Origin: Syntrophobacter fumaroxidans MPOB
GTDB lineage: Bacteria; Desulfobacterota; Syntrophobacteria; Syntrophobacterales; Syntrophobacteraceae
DNA length: 64,000 nucleotides
Assembly (NCBI RefSeq): GCF_000014965.1
Contig: NC_008554.1
Location: forward strand, 2,902,001-2,966,000
Direction: 5' to 3'
Positions 55,254 to 64,000 of this stretch are shown here, piece by piece (the first letter of the stretch is position 1; each line of letters begins with the position of its first letter). A program made the translations under genes and the position numbers. Below the pieces are notes generated by a model. The model was not told where the DNA came from and ran no database searches. It saw only the letters and a program-made list of their open reading frames with translations.

Positions 55254-56522
55254 ATGGTGAGTCTCTCGAAGCTGTATTACGAGTACCGCCGGATTTGGAA
55301 AGCGGTGCGCCTGTTTCTCATCATATCGGGCCCGGGGATCGTGGTCATGGTGGCCGATAACGATGCCGGAGGGATCACCACTTATGCGGCTACGGGAGCG
55401 AAATACGGCTATGGATTGATCTGGTTTCTCCTTATCCTGGTTCCGATCGCTTATTATGTCCAGGAGATGACCATGCGCCTCGGCGTGGTGACCAAGCGGG
55501 GGCATGCCGAAGCCGTATTCATGGGATTCGGGTCTTTCTGGGGATGGTTTTCGCTGCTCGACCTGATCCTGCTCAACTGGCTCACGCTCGTCACCGAGTT
55601 CATCGGGATGACCGCCGCACTCGAAATTTTCGGCGTTCCCCCCTACCTTACCGTGCTGGCCGTTTGCTCGCTCATGTCCATCATGGTCATTCATGGCCGC
55701 TACTGGACCTGGGAGAAGATCTCCCTGTTCTTCTGCGCCATCAATCTCATCTATATTCCCGGTGCTTTCATCGTGAAGCCGTCGGTGTCGGAGATCATTC
55801 ACACGGGCATCATCCCGAACCTGCCCGGCGGCTTCGGCAACGAGCTGTTTTTCTACCTGATGGCCAACATCGGCACGACCATCGCGCCCTGGATGATCTA
55901 CTTCCAGCAGAGCGCCGTGGTGGACAAGGGCATGAAAGAAAAGGACATCCCGTGGGGACGGACGGACACCCTGTTCGGCGCGGTGCTCACGGTGGTGGTG
56001 GCCGTTTTCATCATCATCGTCACCGGCACCGTGCTGCGGGGCGTCGAGATCGAGAGTGCCGCCCAGGCTTCGGTAATGCTCATGAAAACCAATGAGTACG
56101 TCGGGGCCTTCATGGCCATCGGCCTGTTCGACGCCGGCCTCCTCGGGGCTATTTGCATTTCACTGGCCAGTTCCTGGGCTTTCGGCGAAGTATTCGGCTG
56201 GGCCCATTCGCTCAACTACAAGATCAAGGAAGCGCCGTGGTTTTACGGGAACTACTTCATCACCCTGTTTTCCGCGGGACTGGTGGTCCTCATCCCCAAA
56301 GCGCCCCTGGTGCTCATCACGCTTTTCGTGCAGGTGGTCGCCGTCACGCTGCTGCCCGCGGCGCTCGTCTTTCTCATCCTGCTCCTCAACGACAAGAAAA
56401 CCATGGGGGAATACACGAACACCCTCTGGCAGAACCTGATCTGCACGACCATCTCCGTGGGCATCATCATTTTGTCCACCCTTTACGGAGTGACCATTCT
56501 CTTCCCGGATGCGTTCAACTGA
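55254..56522 (+). CDS. Divergent Nramp-family metal transporter
   Basis: 422 residues, ATG at 55254 with GAAGAGGTG upstream. Eleven or so TM helices. Nramp landmarks are present but changed: in TM1 the DPGN metal site reads DAGG (VMVADNDAGGITTYAATGAK), and in TM6 the MPHN site reads APWM (TTIAPWMIYFQQSAV). Loss of the Met and Asn ligands is a mark of the branch reported to carry Mg2+ instead of Mn2+/Fe2+. The MgtE-like gene two places downstream supports Mg2+, but substrate is inference. Confidence 0.82.
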   Translation: MVSLSKLYYEYRRIWKAVRLFLIISGPGIVVMVADNDAGGITTYAATGAKYGYGLIWFLLILVPIAYYVQEMTMRLGVVTKRGHAEAVFMGFGSFWGWFSLLDLILLNWLTLVTEFIGMTAALEIFGVPPYLTVLAVCSLMSIMVIHGRYWTWEKISLFFCAINLIYIPGAFIVKPSVSEIIHTGIIPNLPGGFGNELFFYLMANIGTTIAPWMIYFQQSAVVDKGMKEKDIPWGRTDTLFGAVLTVVVAVFIIIVTGTVLRGVEIESAAQASVMLMKTNEYVGAFMAIGLFDAGLLGAICISLASSWAFGEVFGWAHSLNYKIKEAPWFYGNYFITLFSAGLVVLIPKAPLVLITLFVQVVAVTLLPAALVFLILLLNDKKTMGEYTNTLWQNLICTTISVGIIILSTLYGVTILFPDAFN

Positions 56523-56541
56523 ACGGGACGGCAGGTGAGTC

Positions 56542-56715
56542 ATGCTGAAGCACTACCTATCGGACGCGGCCGAAACCATACGCGAGATCAACCGGAAGTA
56601 TGAGACCCCCAGTATCGAAATGTCCGGGGCGGTCAGGATCGCTTTGTTCGCGCTGAGGATCTACCTCGTGGTGCTGGTCTGTCTGTTTGTCTACAAATTC
56701 ATCACCATCCTTTGA
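56542..56715 (+). CDS. 57-residue single-helix membrane protein
   Basis: ATG at 56542 with CAGGTGAG upstream, TGA at 56713-56715. An amphipathic, charged N-terminal part (LSDAAETIREINRKYETPS) precedes one TM helix (VRIALFALRIYLVVLVCLFV) and YKFITIL. It lies 19 bases after the Nramp-like stop and 14 bases before the MgtE-like gene, so it is well placed in one operon. It may be a small subunit or regulator of the transporter. No family recognised. Confidence 0.7.
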   Translation: MLKHYLSDAAETIREINRKYETPSIEMSGAVRIALFALRIYLVVLVCLFVYKFITIL

Positions 56716-56729
56716 CACGGGGTCCGACA

Positions 56730-58007
56730 ATGAACACCACCAATGCCAGGAACCGGGATTCCACGGAATCGGTCTTCTTTCTGAGCGACCTCATCAAGTC
56801 GAAGGTTGTCTGCCACGGCCACAAGATCGGGAAGCTCGAGGACATTGCCATCTGGGAACATGAAAAGCTCCCCGAGGTCACCCACTTCGTCGTGGCCAGG
56901 CCGTTCGGCCACAAATCCCTGCTGATCCCCTGGGCGGACGTGGTACAGCTCGCCCCCAGGGAGATCCTGGTCGATCTTGAGAGCATCGAGCATTACGAAG
57001 GTGAACCCCATGAATCCCAGGTTCTCCTGAGAGACCACATCCTGGACAAGAAAGTCATCGACATGGACGACCGGGAGATCGACGTCGTTTACGATGTCAA
57101 GCTCGTCCTGCGGAACAAGAAACTCTACGTGACCGATGTGGACTTCAGCAAGTATGGGCTGCTCAAACGAATGCACCTCAGATGGCTGGCCAGGCTGATT
57201 TACAGCCTTGCCGAGATATTCAAGAAAGAAACGCTTTCCTGGTCCTACGTGCAGCCGCTGCCGGAAAACATCGGCAGTTTCAAAGGGAACGTCAAGCTCA
57301 ACATTCTTCAGGAGAAGCTGCCCGAAATACACCCCGTCGACCTCGCCGACATCCTCGAGGAGCTCGATGAGAGCCGGCGCCTGGCCATTTTCCAGGAACT
57401 CGACACGGAACAGGCTTCGGACACCCTGGAGGAAATCGAGCCCCGTGTGCAGCGGACTCTGATTTCCTCCCTGGAAAAGGGGCGCGTGGCCGAACTGATC
57501 GATGAAATGACGCCGGCCCAGGGAGCCGACGTGCTGGCCATTCTGCCGTCGGCCGATGCGGACGAGATACTCAAGCTGATGGACACGGAAAAAGCCGCGA
57601 AGATCGAGTCGCTTTTGAGCAAGCACTATGAAACGATCCTGAATCTCGCCACTTCGCGTTTTCTGAAGTTTCTGCCCACCACTACCGTGGGGCAGGCCAT
57701 CCGGCAGTATCGCCACAGCTCGATGGACAAGGACGTGATCATGTACCTCTACATCGTCAACGAGCAGAATACCCTGCTCGGAGTCATGGACATACAGGAA
57801 CTGCTCCAGGCGAGCATGGACGACAAGCTGGAGGATATCATGACCACCGAGGTCATCACCCTCAGTCCGGGAGATACCCTGCACGAGGCGGCGGAGCTTT
57901 TCTCCAGGTACAACTTCCGGGCTCTCCCCGTCGTGGACGAAAACGAGAGAATCCAGGGAGTCATCCCTTACAGGGACATCATGAATCTGGAACACCGGTT
58001 CGTGTGA
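56730..58007 (+). CDS. Soluble PRC-barrel / MgtE-N / CBS protein
   Basis: 425 residues from ATG at 56730. Two PRC-barrel-like segments in the first 145 residues (LIKSKVVCHGHKIGKLEDIA; DHILDKKVIDMDDREIDVVY), an MgtE-type N domain (about 195-300; IHPVDLADILEELDESRRLA) and a CBS pair (about 305-425; ATSRFLKFLPTTTVG, DIMTTEVITLSPGDTLHEAA). MgtE uses the N and CBS parts as its cytoplasmic Mg2+ sensor, but the TM channel domain is missing here. It probably gates or senses for the Nramp-like transporter in the same operon. Confidence 0.85.
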   Translation: MNTTNARNRDSTESVFFLSDLIKSKVVCHGHKIGKLEDIAIWEHEKLPEVTHFVVARPFGHKSLLIPWADVVQLAPREILVDLESIEHYEGEPHESQVLLRDHILDKKVIDMDDREIDVVYDVKLVLRNKKLYVTDVDFSKYGLLKRMHLRWLARLIYSLAEIFKKETLSWSYVQPLPENIGSFKGNVKLNILQEKLPEIHPVDLADILEELDESRRLAIFQELDTEQASDTLEEIEPRVQRTLISSLEKGRVAELIDEMTPAQGADVLAILPSADADEILKLMDTEKAAKIESLLSKHYETILNLATSRFLKFLPTTTVGQAIRQYRHSSMDKDVIMYLYIVNEQNTLLGVMDIQELLQASMDDKLEDIMTTEVITLSPGDTLHEAAELFSRYNFRALPVVDENERIQGVIPYRDIMNLEHRFV

Positions 58008-58065
58008 AATGGATCGGTGAGGACCGCGGGTTATACGGAACGGGGCCGTTGCGCGACGCGTTCGG

Positions 58066-58782
58066 TTACTTGTTGGCGCCGTGGACTTGCGGAGCCTTGG
58101 CTTGCATGGCTTTCGCCTGAATGGCTTTGGCGTGCATGGCTTTGGCATGCAGAAGCGCAAACAGGCGTTCGAGCTTATCCTTGCACAGCATCGCGGCAAG
58201 TATCGCCAAAAGGGCCGCCGCCACCAGGATTGAAAAACGCGAATACTGCTCGAGCCGCAGAAAGTTGCCTCCAAGGGACAGCAGGATCGTCCCGAAAAAC
58301 CGGCCGATCGTACCCACGAAGAGGAACTCCGTCGTCGTGATCTGCCCCAGCCCCAGGATGTAGCACAGGTAGTCCTTGGGAATTCCCGGGATGAGGAAGA
58401 GCAGAAAAACCAGGAAAAGCCCTCGATGCTTGAGCAGGTAATCGAAACGATTGATTGCGGGCCTGGGCACGAACTTTTCCGCAAAGGGCCGGCCCAGGGC
58501 TCGTGACAGGGCGAAAGCGGTGAACGAGCCGACGGTCAACCCCACGGTGGAAAGGACTATTCCCACCAGGGGACCGTACAGATATCCTCCCAGCAGTCCC
58601 GTCACTTCCCCGGGAATGGGAGCCACGACAACCTGAAGGGCCTGCAGGGAGATGAACCCGAGGAAGCCCCAGGAACCCAGCGAATCCAAAAAGCTCGCCA
58701 TGCTCTGCCTGCTGACGAAAAACTTGAACAGGTCGGTTCTGCAAAACAGAACGGAAAGACCGCCGACGATCAGCAGCAGCAT
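58066..58782 (-). CDS. VTT/DedA-like (TVP38/TMEM64) membrane protein
   Basis: 238 residues from ATG at 58782. About five or six hydrophobic segments; VTT signatures include VVAPIPGEVTGLLGGYLYG and FLIPGIPKDYLCYILGLG, with the re-entrant Pro motifs seen in DedA proteins (lipid carrier flippases). The C-terminus after the last helix is a repeat tail (AKAMHAKAIQAKAMQAKAPQ) that is not part of the family. Convergent with the MgtE-like gene. Confidence 0.82.
   Translation of the reverse strand: MLLLIVGGLSVLFCRTDLFKFFVSRQSMASFLDSLGSWGFLGFISLQALQVVVAPIPGEVTGLLGGYLYGPLVGIVLSTVGLTVGSFTAFALSRALGRPFAEKFVPRPAINRFDYLLKHRGLFLVFLLFLIPGIPKDYLCYILGLGQITTTEFLFVGTIGRFFGTILLSLGGNFLRLEQYSRFSILVAAALLAILAAMLCKDKLERLFALLHAKAMHAKAIQAKAMQAKAPQVHGANK
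58099..58152 (-). repeat. In-gene 15-base tandem repeat
   Basis: Three to four units of about GGCTTGCATGGCTTT encode AKA[M/I][H/Q] five-residue repeats in the cytoplasmic tail of the VTT protein. Confidence 0.85.
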
Positions 58783-59160
58783 CGTAAGCTTCAGCCAAAC
58801 GTGATTCTTTGTGCCCGAGCTAATTTTCTAAACCTCCCCCGCATCCGAAACCCCGATCCCACCCCGGATTTCGTGCTTTGCCCCCCTCCCTGGAGGGGCC
58901 GGGATCATCTCGCCGCAACTCTGTTTCAGGGAATGTCCAGTACTTTACATGATCCGGCGGATTCCGGTCAAGTGAACATTGAAAAATTTCATGTTTTTAC
59001 AATGACGTCGCGTCTCGTTCCAAGTCACCTTGAACACTCCGATTCTCGATGCGCCGAAGGTGAGGCGGGCATCATGAGAAACTGCATTGAAAACGGCGCG
59101 GGACAAACTTCACGAAACTGCAGGGAGCCGCCGCACGCCCTCCCGCCGGACAGGCGGAGG
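58783..59160. other. Gene-free region
   Basis: About 380 bases between two minus-strand genes. An AT-rich part (58975-59005) is the only possible promoter area for the VTT gene; nothing else is clear. Confidence 0.4.
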
Positions 59161-60651
59161 CTAGAACATATCCTGCAGGTTCATCGGATCCTTGATTTCG
59201 ATGGACGGATCACTCTTGAGCTTCTTGGTGCCGCGGTCATCCAGGTATTTTGCCATTTCCAGCGGCACTTTCGCAGGCGGCTCGGCTCCCGCCTTGGTCA
59301 GGATCTGCCTGAGGAATCCCTCGGACTTCACCGCGAAGGCGATGGAGTCGCCGAGGACGCGCATGGCCTCCGGCGGATTGTGAAATCCCACCGAATTCTC
59401 AGCGCCTATAAACACGCTTCGGTAAAAAGCTTCTTCGTAAAAGCCCTTTGCCTTGTCGTAGAGATCCTGGTCGATCGGTTTTCCCTGTTCCCTGAGCTTA
59501 TGAACGGCTTCGAACAGCTTGGCCGCCGTGGCGGTGGCGTAACCCGAACGCAGCATCAGAGACACGGTCCGGTCCTGAATGGCAATGACGCGCTGCTTGA
59601 GCCATTCCGCCCCCTGAGCGTGGCACTGGGCGCACGCGCGCAGGTCGTTCTTGAGGGGACTCATGACACGGTGATCCGAAATCTTGAAGACGCCGGACCG
59701 GGTGTAGGGCATGTGACAGTCGGCGCACGAAGCCGCCGCCTTCCAGTGAACGCTGTCGTTCGAGAACAGCTCGAATTCCGGGTGCCGGATGAAGGAGAGC
59801 TTGAACCCGGTCACCGTCTGCTTCCACTCTTTCAGGGAGTCATCGCTCCGGAGCTTCTTGATGATGTCTTCGATCGTAATCCTGCCCCATTTGCTGTTCT
59901 GCCAGGGGAAGAACAACCCCACGGAATTCATGTCCTTGTCCTTGGGAATGCTGTAAGTGACGTGGCACTGGGCGCACACCACCGACCGCAATTCCTGGCG
60001 GGATAGCTTCTCCGGCTCGGTCCCCATGGATTTCAAAGCCTGCACGAGGGTGAAACCCCTGGAGATTTTGAGCGACATGTCCTTGTTGTCGTGGCAATCG
60101 ATGCAGGCCACGCCCAGATTCCGGTCTTTTTCGGGAATCCTGGCGAGAACGTCCTTGAAGGGAAGCTTGTAGTAGTCCGGCCCCAATTCCTTCTCGAGCC
60201 CCGGGGCATAGGGCGTCTTGCAGGACAGGCACACACCGCCGGCCTTGACGCGCGTGGCATCGACTTCGAGCTGATCCCGGAGCATCATGGCGTGCCCCCG
60301 GGGTTCGTTGTACTCCACCCCGAAACCCCACCCGGCGAAAAGGAGCGCCATGTACGGATATTCGGCCAGCTTGTCGTAGGTGGGCCGGTCTGCATCGAAT
60401 CCCCTCTTGTATTTGCTCTTGCCCGGCGGCTCCGGCTCCTCGGTTTTCTTCCACAAATGGTATTCGTCGGGGTAGGCCTTGCCCCATAACTCCGGGTCGA
60501 TGGTCCCGTCAGGGATGACGACGGTCTTGACCGGCTCGGGCTTGGTGGGCTGGCACCCGAGAGGCATAAGGGCGGCGCCCGCAAGAATCAGGAGGAAGAA
60601 AACGGTCGGAAGACCGCGCCCGGTGACGATTCCGTTTCTCTTTGGCAACAT
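59161..60651 (-). CDS. nrfA: Ammonia-forming cytochrome c nitrite reductase, catalytic subunit
   Basis: 496 residues from ATG at 60651. Lipoprotein-type signal (AALMPLGC) places it on the outside of the inner membrane. Five heme sites: the catalytic CLSCK (Lys ligand, VCLSCKTPY) and four CxxCH (CIDCH, CAQCH, CADCH, CAQCH). Ca-site and active-site region GFKLSFIRHPEFELFSNDSV, HW and SCADCHMPY fit NrfA. Reduces nitrite to ammonium with six electrons; can also act on NO and hydroxylamine. Downstream of nrfH, its electron donor. Confidence 0.95.
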   Translation of the reverse strand: MLPKRNGIVTGRGLPTVFFLLILAGAALMPLGCQPTKPEPVKTVVIPDGTIDPELWGKAYPDEYHLWKKTEEPEPPGKSKYKRGFDADRPTYDKLAEYPYMALLFAGWGFGVEYNEPRGHAMMLRDQLEVDATRVKAGGVCLSCKTPYAPGLEKELGPDYYKLPFKDVLARIPEKDRNLGVACIDCHDNKDMSLKISRGFTLVQALKSMGTEPEKLSRQELRSVVCAQCHVTYSIPKDKDMNSVGLFFPWQNSKWGRITIEDIIKKLRSDDSLKEWKQTVTGFKLSFIRHPEFELFSNDSVHWKAAASCADCHMPYTRSGVFKISDHRVMSPLKNDLRACAQCHAQGAEWLKQRVIAIQDRTVSLMLRSGYATATAAKLFEAVHKLREQGKPIDQDLYDKAKGFYEEAFYRSVFIGAENSVGFHNPPEAMRVLGDSIAFAVKSEGFLRQILTKAGAEPPAKVPLEMAKYLDDRGTKKLKSDPSIEIKDPMNLQDMF

Positions 60652-60698
60652 GACGGTTCTCCCATGCAATCCAAGTCACTCCCGGCGCCCCGGGGCGA

Positions 60699-61160
60699 TC
60701 ACCGTGTCTCGATGGCGCCGCTCCGGATGTGCGACAATCGTCGGTGACAACTCCAGCACTGACGCTCGTTGTCGATGTTCGAGACAATCGACTCGTGACA
60801 CCGAACACAATTGGCCTGCAGGACCTTTTGGCCGCGGGGCGAAAGGCTGATTATCTCGGGAACTGTGCCGGAATAGAAAAACACCACGTCCTTCATCCCG
60901 TCTATGGATTTCCAGACGTAGTGAGTGGCAACGTTCTGGTGAGGAAGGTGACAGTCGACACACCGGATCGTCCGATGCGCCCCCTCCCGGAACCAGGCTT
61001 CAAACTCCGTTTCCATCACATGGCATGAAGCGCAGAACAAAGGGGTTTCGGACTTGGCCAGCAGACCGGGGGGACCCAGCATGACGAAGACTCCGACGGC
61101 ACCGCACAGAAGGCCGACGATCAGAAGATTCCTCAGACTCCACAAGCGGGTCCCGGTCAT
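60699..61160 (-). CDS. nrfH: NrfH-type tetraheme quinol dehydrogenase
   Basis: 153 residues from ATG at 61160, with GAGGTG upstream; the upstream in-frame extension is not family-like. One TM anchor (LLIVGLLCGAVGVFVMLGPP), then four heme motifs CASCH, CVDCH, CVRCH, CWSCH. The first is CxxCHxM (CASCHVM), as in NrfH, where Met ligates heme 1. It takes electrons from menaquinol and passes them to NrfA, 47 bases downstream. Length is normal (about 150-160). Confidence 0.94.
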   Translation of the reverse strand: MTGTRLWSLRNLLIVGLLCGAVGVFVMLGPPGLLAKSETPLFCASCHVMETEFEAWFREGAHRTIRCVDCHLPHQNVATHYVWKSIDGMKDVVFFYSGTVPEIISLSPRGQKVLQANCVRCHESIVSNIDNERQCWSCHRRLSHIRSGAIETR

Positions 61161-61612
61161 TGGATTCACCTCGCTTCCACTGCCCTGCGGCACGCCGGCA
61201 AGGGCACTCGTGCTGTCGTTCAGGATACTCTCGGAGGCCGAATGGACATGGAACGGACGGGGTAAAGCCTTCACTGAGATATATTCCGAGCGGGAGTTCC
61301 GGCCAGAGACGATTGAACAGGTTGTTCTTTTTACACCACTCGAATAAAGAAATCAACTGCTTGTGCTTATTCGATCAAGAATTCCCCGAGGCGGTCACAC
61401 CCCCTCTCTTCCAACCTGTCGCTCCACTCCCTAATGCCTCGGCGGACGGCATGAAACCCCCTGCGGGACAGCGGATTCGGATCGGCGGCCGGGACGGGAA
61501 CGGAATGGGATATCCGGAGAACGGCGCAGGGCTCCGCATAGCATCCCGCTCCGTCGGCGGGGGCATTCTCAAGAAAGCCCATTCCCGGAACGGTCCGGCC
61601 GGGAAAACAAGC
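61161..61612. other. Region upstream of nrfH
   Basis: About 450 bases. I looked for a sigma-54 or FNR/NarL-type site for nrfHA and found no convincing one. An AT-rich spot near 61325-61355 may carry the nrf promoter. Confidence 0.4.
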
Positions 61613-62536
61613 TCACCGCCAAGGCGACACGCTCGCCGTCGGACAGTCTGCCCGACACTCTTCACACCGGCTCCCACACGGTTCAATGTGTACCAGCACC
61701 TCGCAGTTGGGCAGCCTTTCCCGGATGCTCCCGGCGACCAAGTGGCTCAACCGGTGCCCTTCCTCCACCGACGTCATCCGCGATACCACCAGGTGCATGT
61801 CAATGTGCCGGGTGCTGCCGGACTTGCGCGTTCTGAGCTTGTGGAATTCCACGAACCTGTTGGAGTTTTCGTCCAGGGCGGCCATTATGATTTCTTCCTC
61901 GTGATCCGGCAACCGCACCTCGAGTATGTTCAGGACGGCGTTCCCGACCAGGTCATAGGCCGCCTTCAAAATGAGCACGGCCACCAGCAGCGCCGCCAAA
62001 GGATCCAGTATGTTCATGCCGGTGATTTCGATCGCGACCAACCCCGCAAACACGCCCACGGAGGTGAAGACATCCGTTCTCAGGTGGAGCGCGTCGGCCT
62101 TCAGAGCCAGGGAGTCGGTCGCTTCGGCCACATCGTACAAGTGTCGGGACACGAAATAGTTGACGATGGCCGAAACGGCCATGACCGCGGCCCCCAGCCC
62201 CGGGGTTTCGATTTCCACATGATCGCTCCACAGTTTCTCCAAGGCTTCAAAGATGATGCAGCCCGCGGCTGCAAAGATCAGCAGAGCCTCGACCACGCCC
62301 GAAACGCTCTCGATTTGGCCGTGCCCGTAACGATGCCTGTCGTCCGCCGGCTTCCCGGATGCCCTGACCGAAAACCAGGCGATGACGGCGGCGAGAAGAT
62401 CGAGACCCGAATGCACCGCTTCCGCAATGACGCCCACCGATTGCGTCATGATCCCCACAACCAGCTTCAACACCGTCAGGGCCGTATTCGACAATACCGA
62501 CAAAGTTGCCGCTCTGGTCTTGTCCTTTTGAGTCAT
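61613..62536 (-). CDS. Cation diffusion facilitator with Cys-rich C-terminal tail
   Basis: 307 residues, ATG at 62536. Six TM helices; transport-site motifs EAVHSGLDL (TM2) and KADALHLRTDV (TM5) with His/Asp ligands, plus a His-rich loop RHRYGHG. The cytoplasmic domain has the CDF pattern (HKLRTRKSGSTRHIDMHLVV, then HRLSHLVAGSI). The last part, EPCGSRCEECRADCP, has four Cys and is unusual; it could bind a soft metal and act as sensor. Exports Zn2+, Fe2+ or similar. It starts divergently from the sensor kinase at 62958. Confidence 0.88.
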   Translation of the reverse strand: MTQKDKTRAATLSVLSNTALTVLKLVVGIMTQSVGVIAEAVHSGLDLLAAVIAWFSVRASGKPADDRHRYGHGQIESVSGVVEALLIFAAAGCIIFEALEKLWSDHVEIETPGLGAAVMAVSAIVNYFVSRHLYDVAEATDSLALKADALHLRTDVFTSVGVFAGLVAIEITGMNILDPLAALLVAVLILKAAYDLVGNAVLNILEVRLPDHEEEIIMAALDENSNRFVEFHKLRTRKSGSTRHIDMHLVVSRMTSVEEGHRLSHLVAGSIRERLPNCEVLVHIEPCGSRCEECRADCPTASVSPWR

Positions 62537-62957
62537 TGAGCCTCCGCTCCCACTCTCTCCCGAAACAGCCGGGAGAGAGCGTCTGCGCTGATCATGCGGT
62601 TATCGTCAAAATCGATGATAGGCTCGACCATGATGTTTATCAAGCAAAAACAAGTATATAAACATTGTTTGCGGGTCACTGACTTATACAGCGCCCCTAA
62701 CTGGTTACATGTTTCCCAAAATGATTTGCGGGCGGCAAACCGAATGAAGCGCAGCTAACTCGAGGTGGGCACAACGGTAATGTCGTTCCGCCCGACAACC
62801 GCGCAGGTTTTCGCCGAAGTGGCGACCTGATTCGCCCCTTTGTTTCTGCATTCAAAACATCTTGAAAATTTATGCGTTTTCAGATTTACTCCAATTATTC
62901 GTTGCAAGCATATTCCAAGAAACGAACCATTCTTGAATACAGTCCTGGACAGTGACA
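62537..62957. other. Divergent region with an imperfect dyad
   Basis: About 420 bases between the CDF gene and the kinase. An imperfect inverted repeat (GCAAAAACAA near 62644, TTGTTTGC ending 62672) spans an AT-rich TATATAAAC core, a likely promoter/operator area. No other feature. Confidence 0.45.
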
Positions 62958-64000
62958 TGAAAATCATCGGTCGCTTCATCGTGTTTGTGATTCTGGTTGG
63001 GTTGACCGGGTATGTGCTCTACTCCGCCTATAGCGAAGTCGAGACGAAAACCATCGATCAGCTGAATGCTCAGCAGATGACCCATGCCCGACAGGCGGCA
63101 AGAGGGATCGAAGACTATTTCGAAAGCAAGCTGAATATGCTGGCGTTCCTTTCGAAATCAGAGCACATCATCAACCTGGATGAAGAGGGCAGACAAATCC
63201 TGGCACTTCTTTATTATGAGCACAGCGAGAGCATGTCCGCGATCACCCGCGTGGATGCCGACGGCCGGATAATGTACACGATGCCTTACACGGAAGGCGT
63301 GATCGGTGCGGATCTCTCCGACCAGGTGCATATCAGGGACCTGATGCTCACCCGGCAGGTGACGTTGAGCGATGTGTTTACAGCCGTGCAGGGGGTCCGG
63401 GCGATGGCCCTGCACGTTCCGATCCGTCACAAGGGAGAATTTCGGGGCAGTATCGGAATCTTTATCCCGTACGAGAAGCTCACCAAGGAATACCTGGCCC
63501 CCATCCAGATTGGCGCGAACGGGCATGCGTGGATCATCAGCCGAAACGGGACCGAGCTTTATTCGCCGGTGGCGGGACGCACGGGCAGTTCGGTTTTCGA
63601 GGCTTCCTCCCGTTTTCCTTCCGTCATTTCCATGGTCGAGAAGATGCTCAAGGGTGAAGAGGGCGTGACCACGTACAGCGACGAGATCGTCGAGAACGGC
63701 AGAACCGAAGTCATCACAAGACACGCGGTATTCCTTCCGGTGCATATGGCGAACACCTTCTGGTCGATTGTGGTGTCCACGCCCGAGGACGAGGTTCTGG
63801 CCCTCATGAAAGGTTTCCGGAACCGCTGGCTTCTCATGGTTGTCATACTGATGGCCGCCAGCCTGATCTACGCCTATTCCATGGCGAAGGCATGGGCGAT
63901 CATCCGGGAAGAAAACAGGCGGGAACAGACAGAAAAGACGTTGCGGGGAACCAATCAGTTGCTCAACGCCCTGATCGAATCATCGCCCCTGGGCATCAAC
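62958..64000 (+). CDS. dCache-domain sensor kinase, N-terminal part (cut by window end)
   Basis: ATG at 62958; 347 residues are visible. TM1 (GRFIVFVILVGLTGYVLY), a periplasmic dCache domain (about 30-275; ITRVDADGRIMYTMP, HVPIRHKGEFRGSIGIFIPY, IGANGHAWIISRNG) and TM2 (WLLMVVILMAASLIYAY), then the start of a PAS domain (LLNALIESSPLGIN). The N-terminal 310 residues are clearly paralogous to the kinase at 32016 (shared KTIDQLN, GEEGVTTYS, FWSIVVSTPEDEVL). The rest lies outside the window; kinase identity is inferred from that. Confidence 0.85.

Noticed and set aside
61161-61370. Sigma-54 promoter upstream of nrfH
   Set aside because: I looked for GG-N10-GC with the usual flanks and found only partial matches.

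Overview
The window is high-GC bacterial DNA that reads as an anaerobic deltaproteobacterium (Desulfobacterota). It has a pentaheme NrfA with a tetraheme NrfH, several multi-PAS sensor kinases, a sigma-54 type promoter and a radical-SAM peptide cassette. A Syntrophobacter-like syntroph or sulfate reducer is my best guess. This is inference, because no rRNA or other marker gene is present.

Layout. (1) 1-11466, minus strand: a three-gene secretory cassette occurs twice in tandem. Each copy has a long Ig/cadherin-repeat protein, a small carboxypeptidase-regulatory-like protein and a zinc-dependent phospholipase C-like protein. The outer parts of the two copies are nearly identical and the middle is strongly diverged. 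Copy B has a sigma-54 promoter and an upstream dyad that copy A lacks. (2) 12299-14288: a protein-quality block with a J-domain protein and two Hsp20 chaperones. (3) 14403-16979: a small tyrosine recombinase and an outer-membrane beta-barrel. (4) 17082-24406: a candidate RiPP (ribosomally made, modified peptide) operon. It holds an S26-like protease with Cys in place of Ser, a PqqD-like leader-binding protein, a giant Gly-rich gingipain-type (C25) protease, a 55-residue precursor peptide, a radical SAM/SPASM enzyme and an HPr-kinase-like protein. This is the most exciting part. (5) 25129-31352: an M20 peptidase divergent from hutU-hutI-hutH (histidine to formiminoglutamate). (6) 32016-41393: a six-PAS hybrid histidine kinase, then an SH3b / M48 protease / CHASE2-adenylate cyclase / unknown secreted protein group. 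(7) 41453-47441: two MFS transporters, a DUF1269-type membrane protein and a NarL-family type sensor kinase. (8) 48052-53176: a complete YbhGFSR-type ABC exporter operon. (9) 53217-55253: an orphan radical SAM enzyme and a gene-free kilobase with a candidate small RNA ending in a good Rho-independent terminator. (10) 55254-58782: a divergent Nramp transporter, a 57-residue membrane peptide and a soluble PRC/MgtE-N/CBS protein, possibly a split Mg2+ transport system; then a VTT-family membrane protein. (11) 59161-64000: nrfHA, a cation diffusion facilitator with a Cys-rich tail, and the start of another dCache sensor kinase.

How the parts may work together. The RiPP genes look like one operon, with short gaps and one start/stop overlap. 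I infer that PqqD binds the leader, the radical SAM enzyme modifies the Cys-containing core, the HPr-kinase-like protein may phosphorylate the C-terminal Ser, and the two proteases may process or act with the product. The duplicated cassette is a secreted set. Its repeat number and middle sequences vary while its ends are homogenised, as expected for a surface or extracellular system under recombination. No tRNA, rRNA, CRISPR array or complete insertion sequence was seen.
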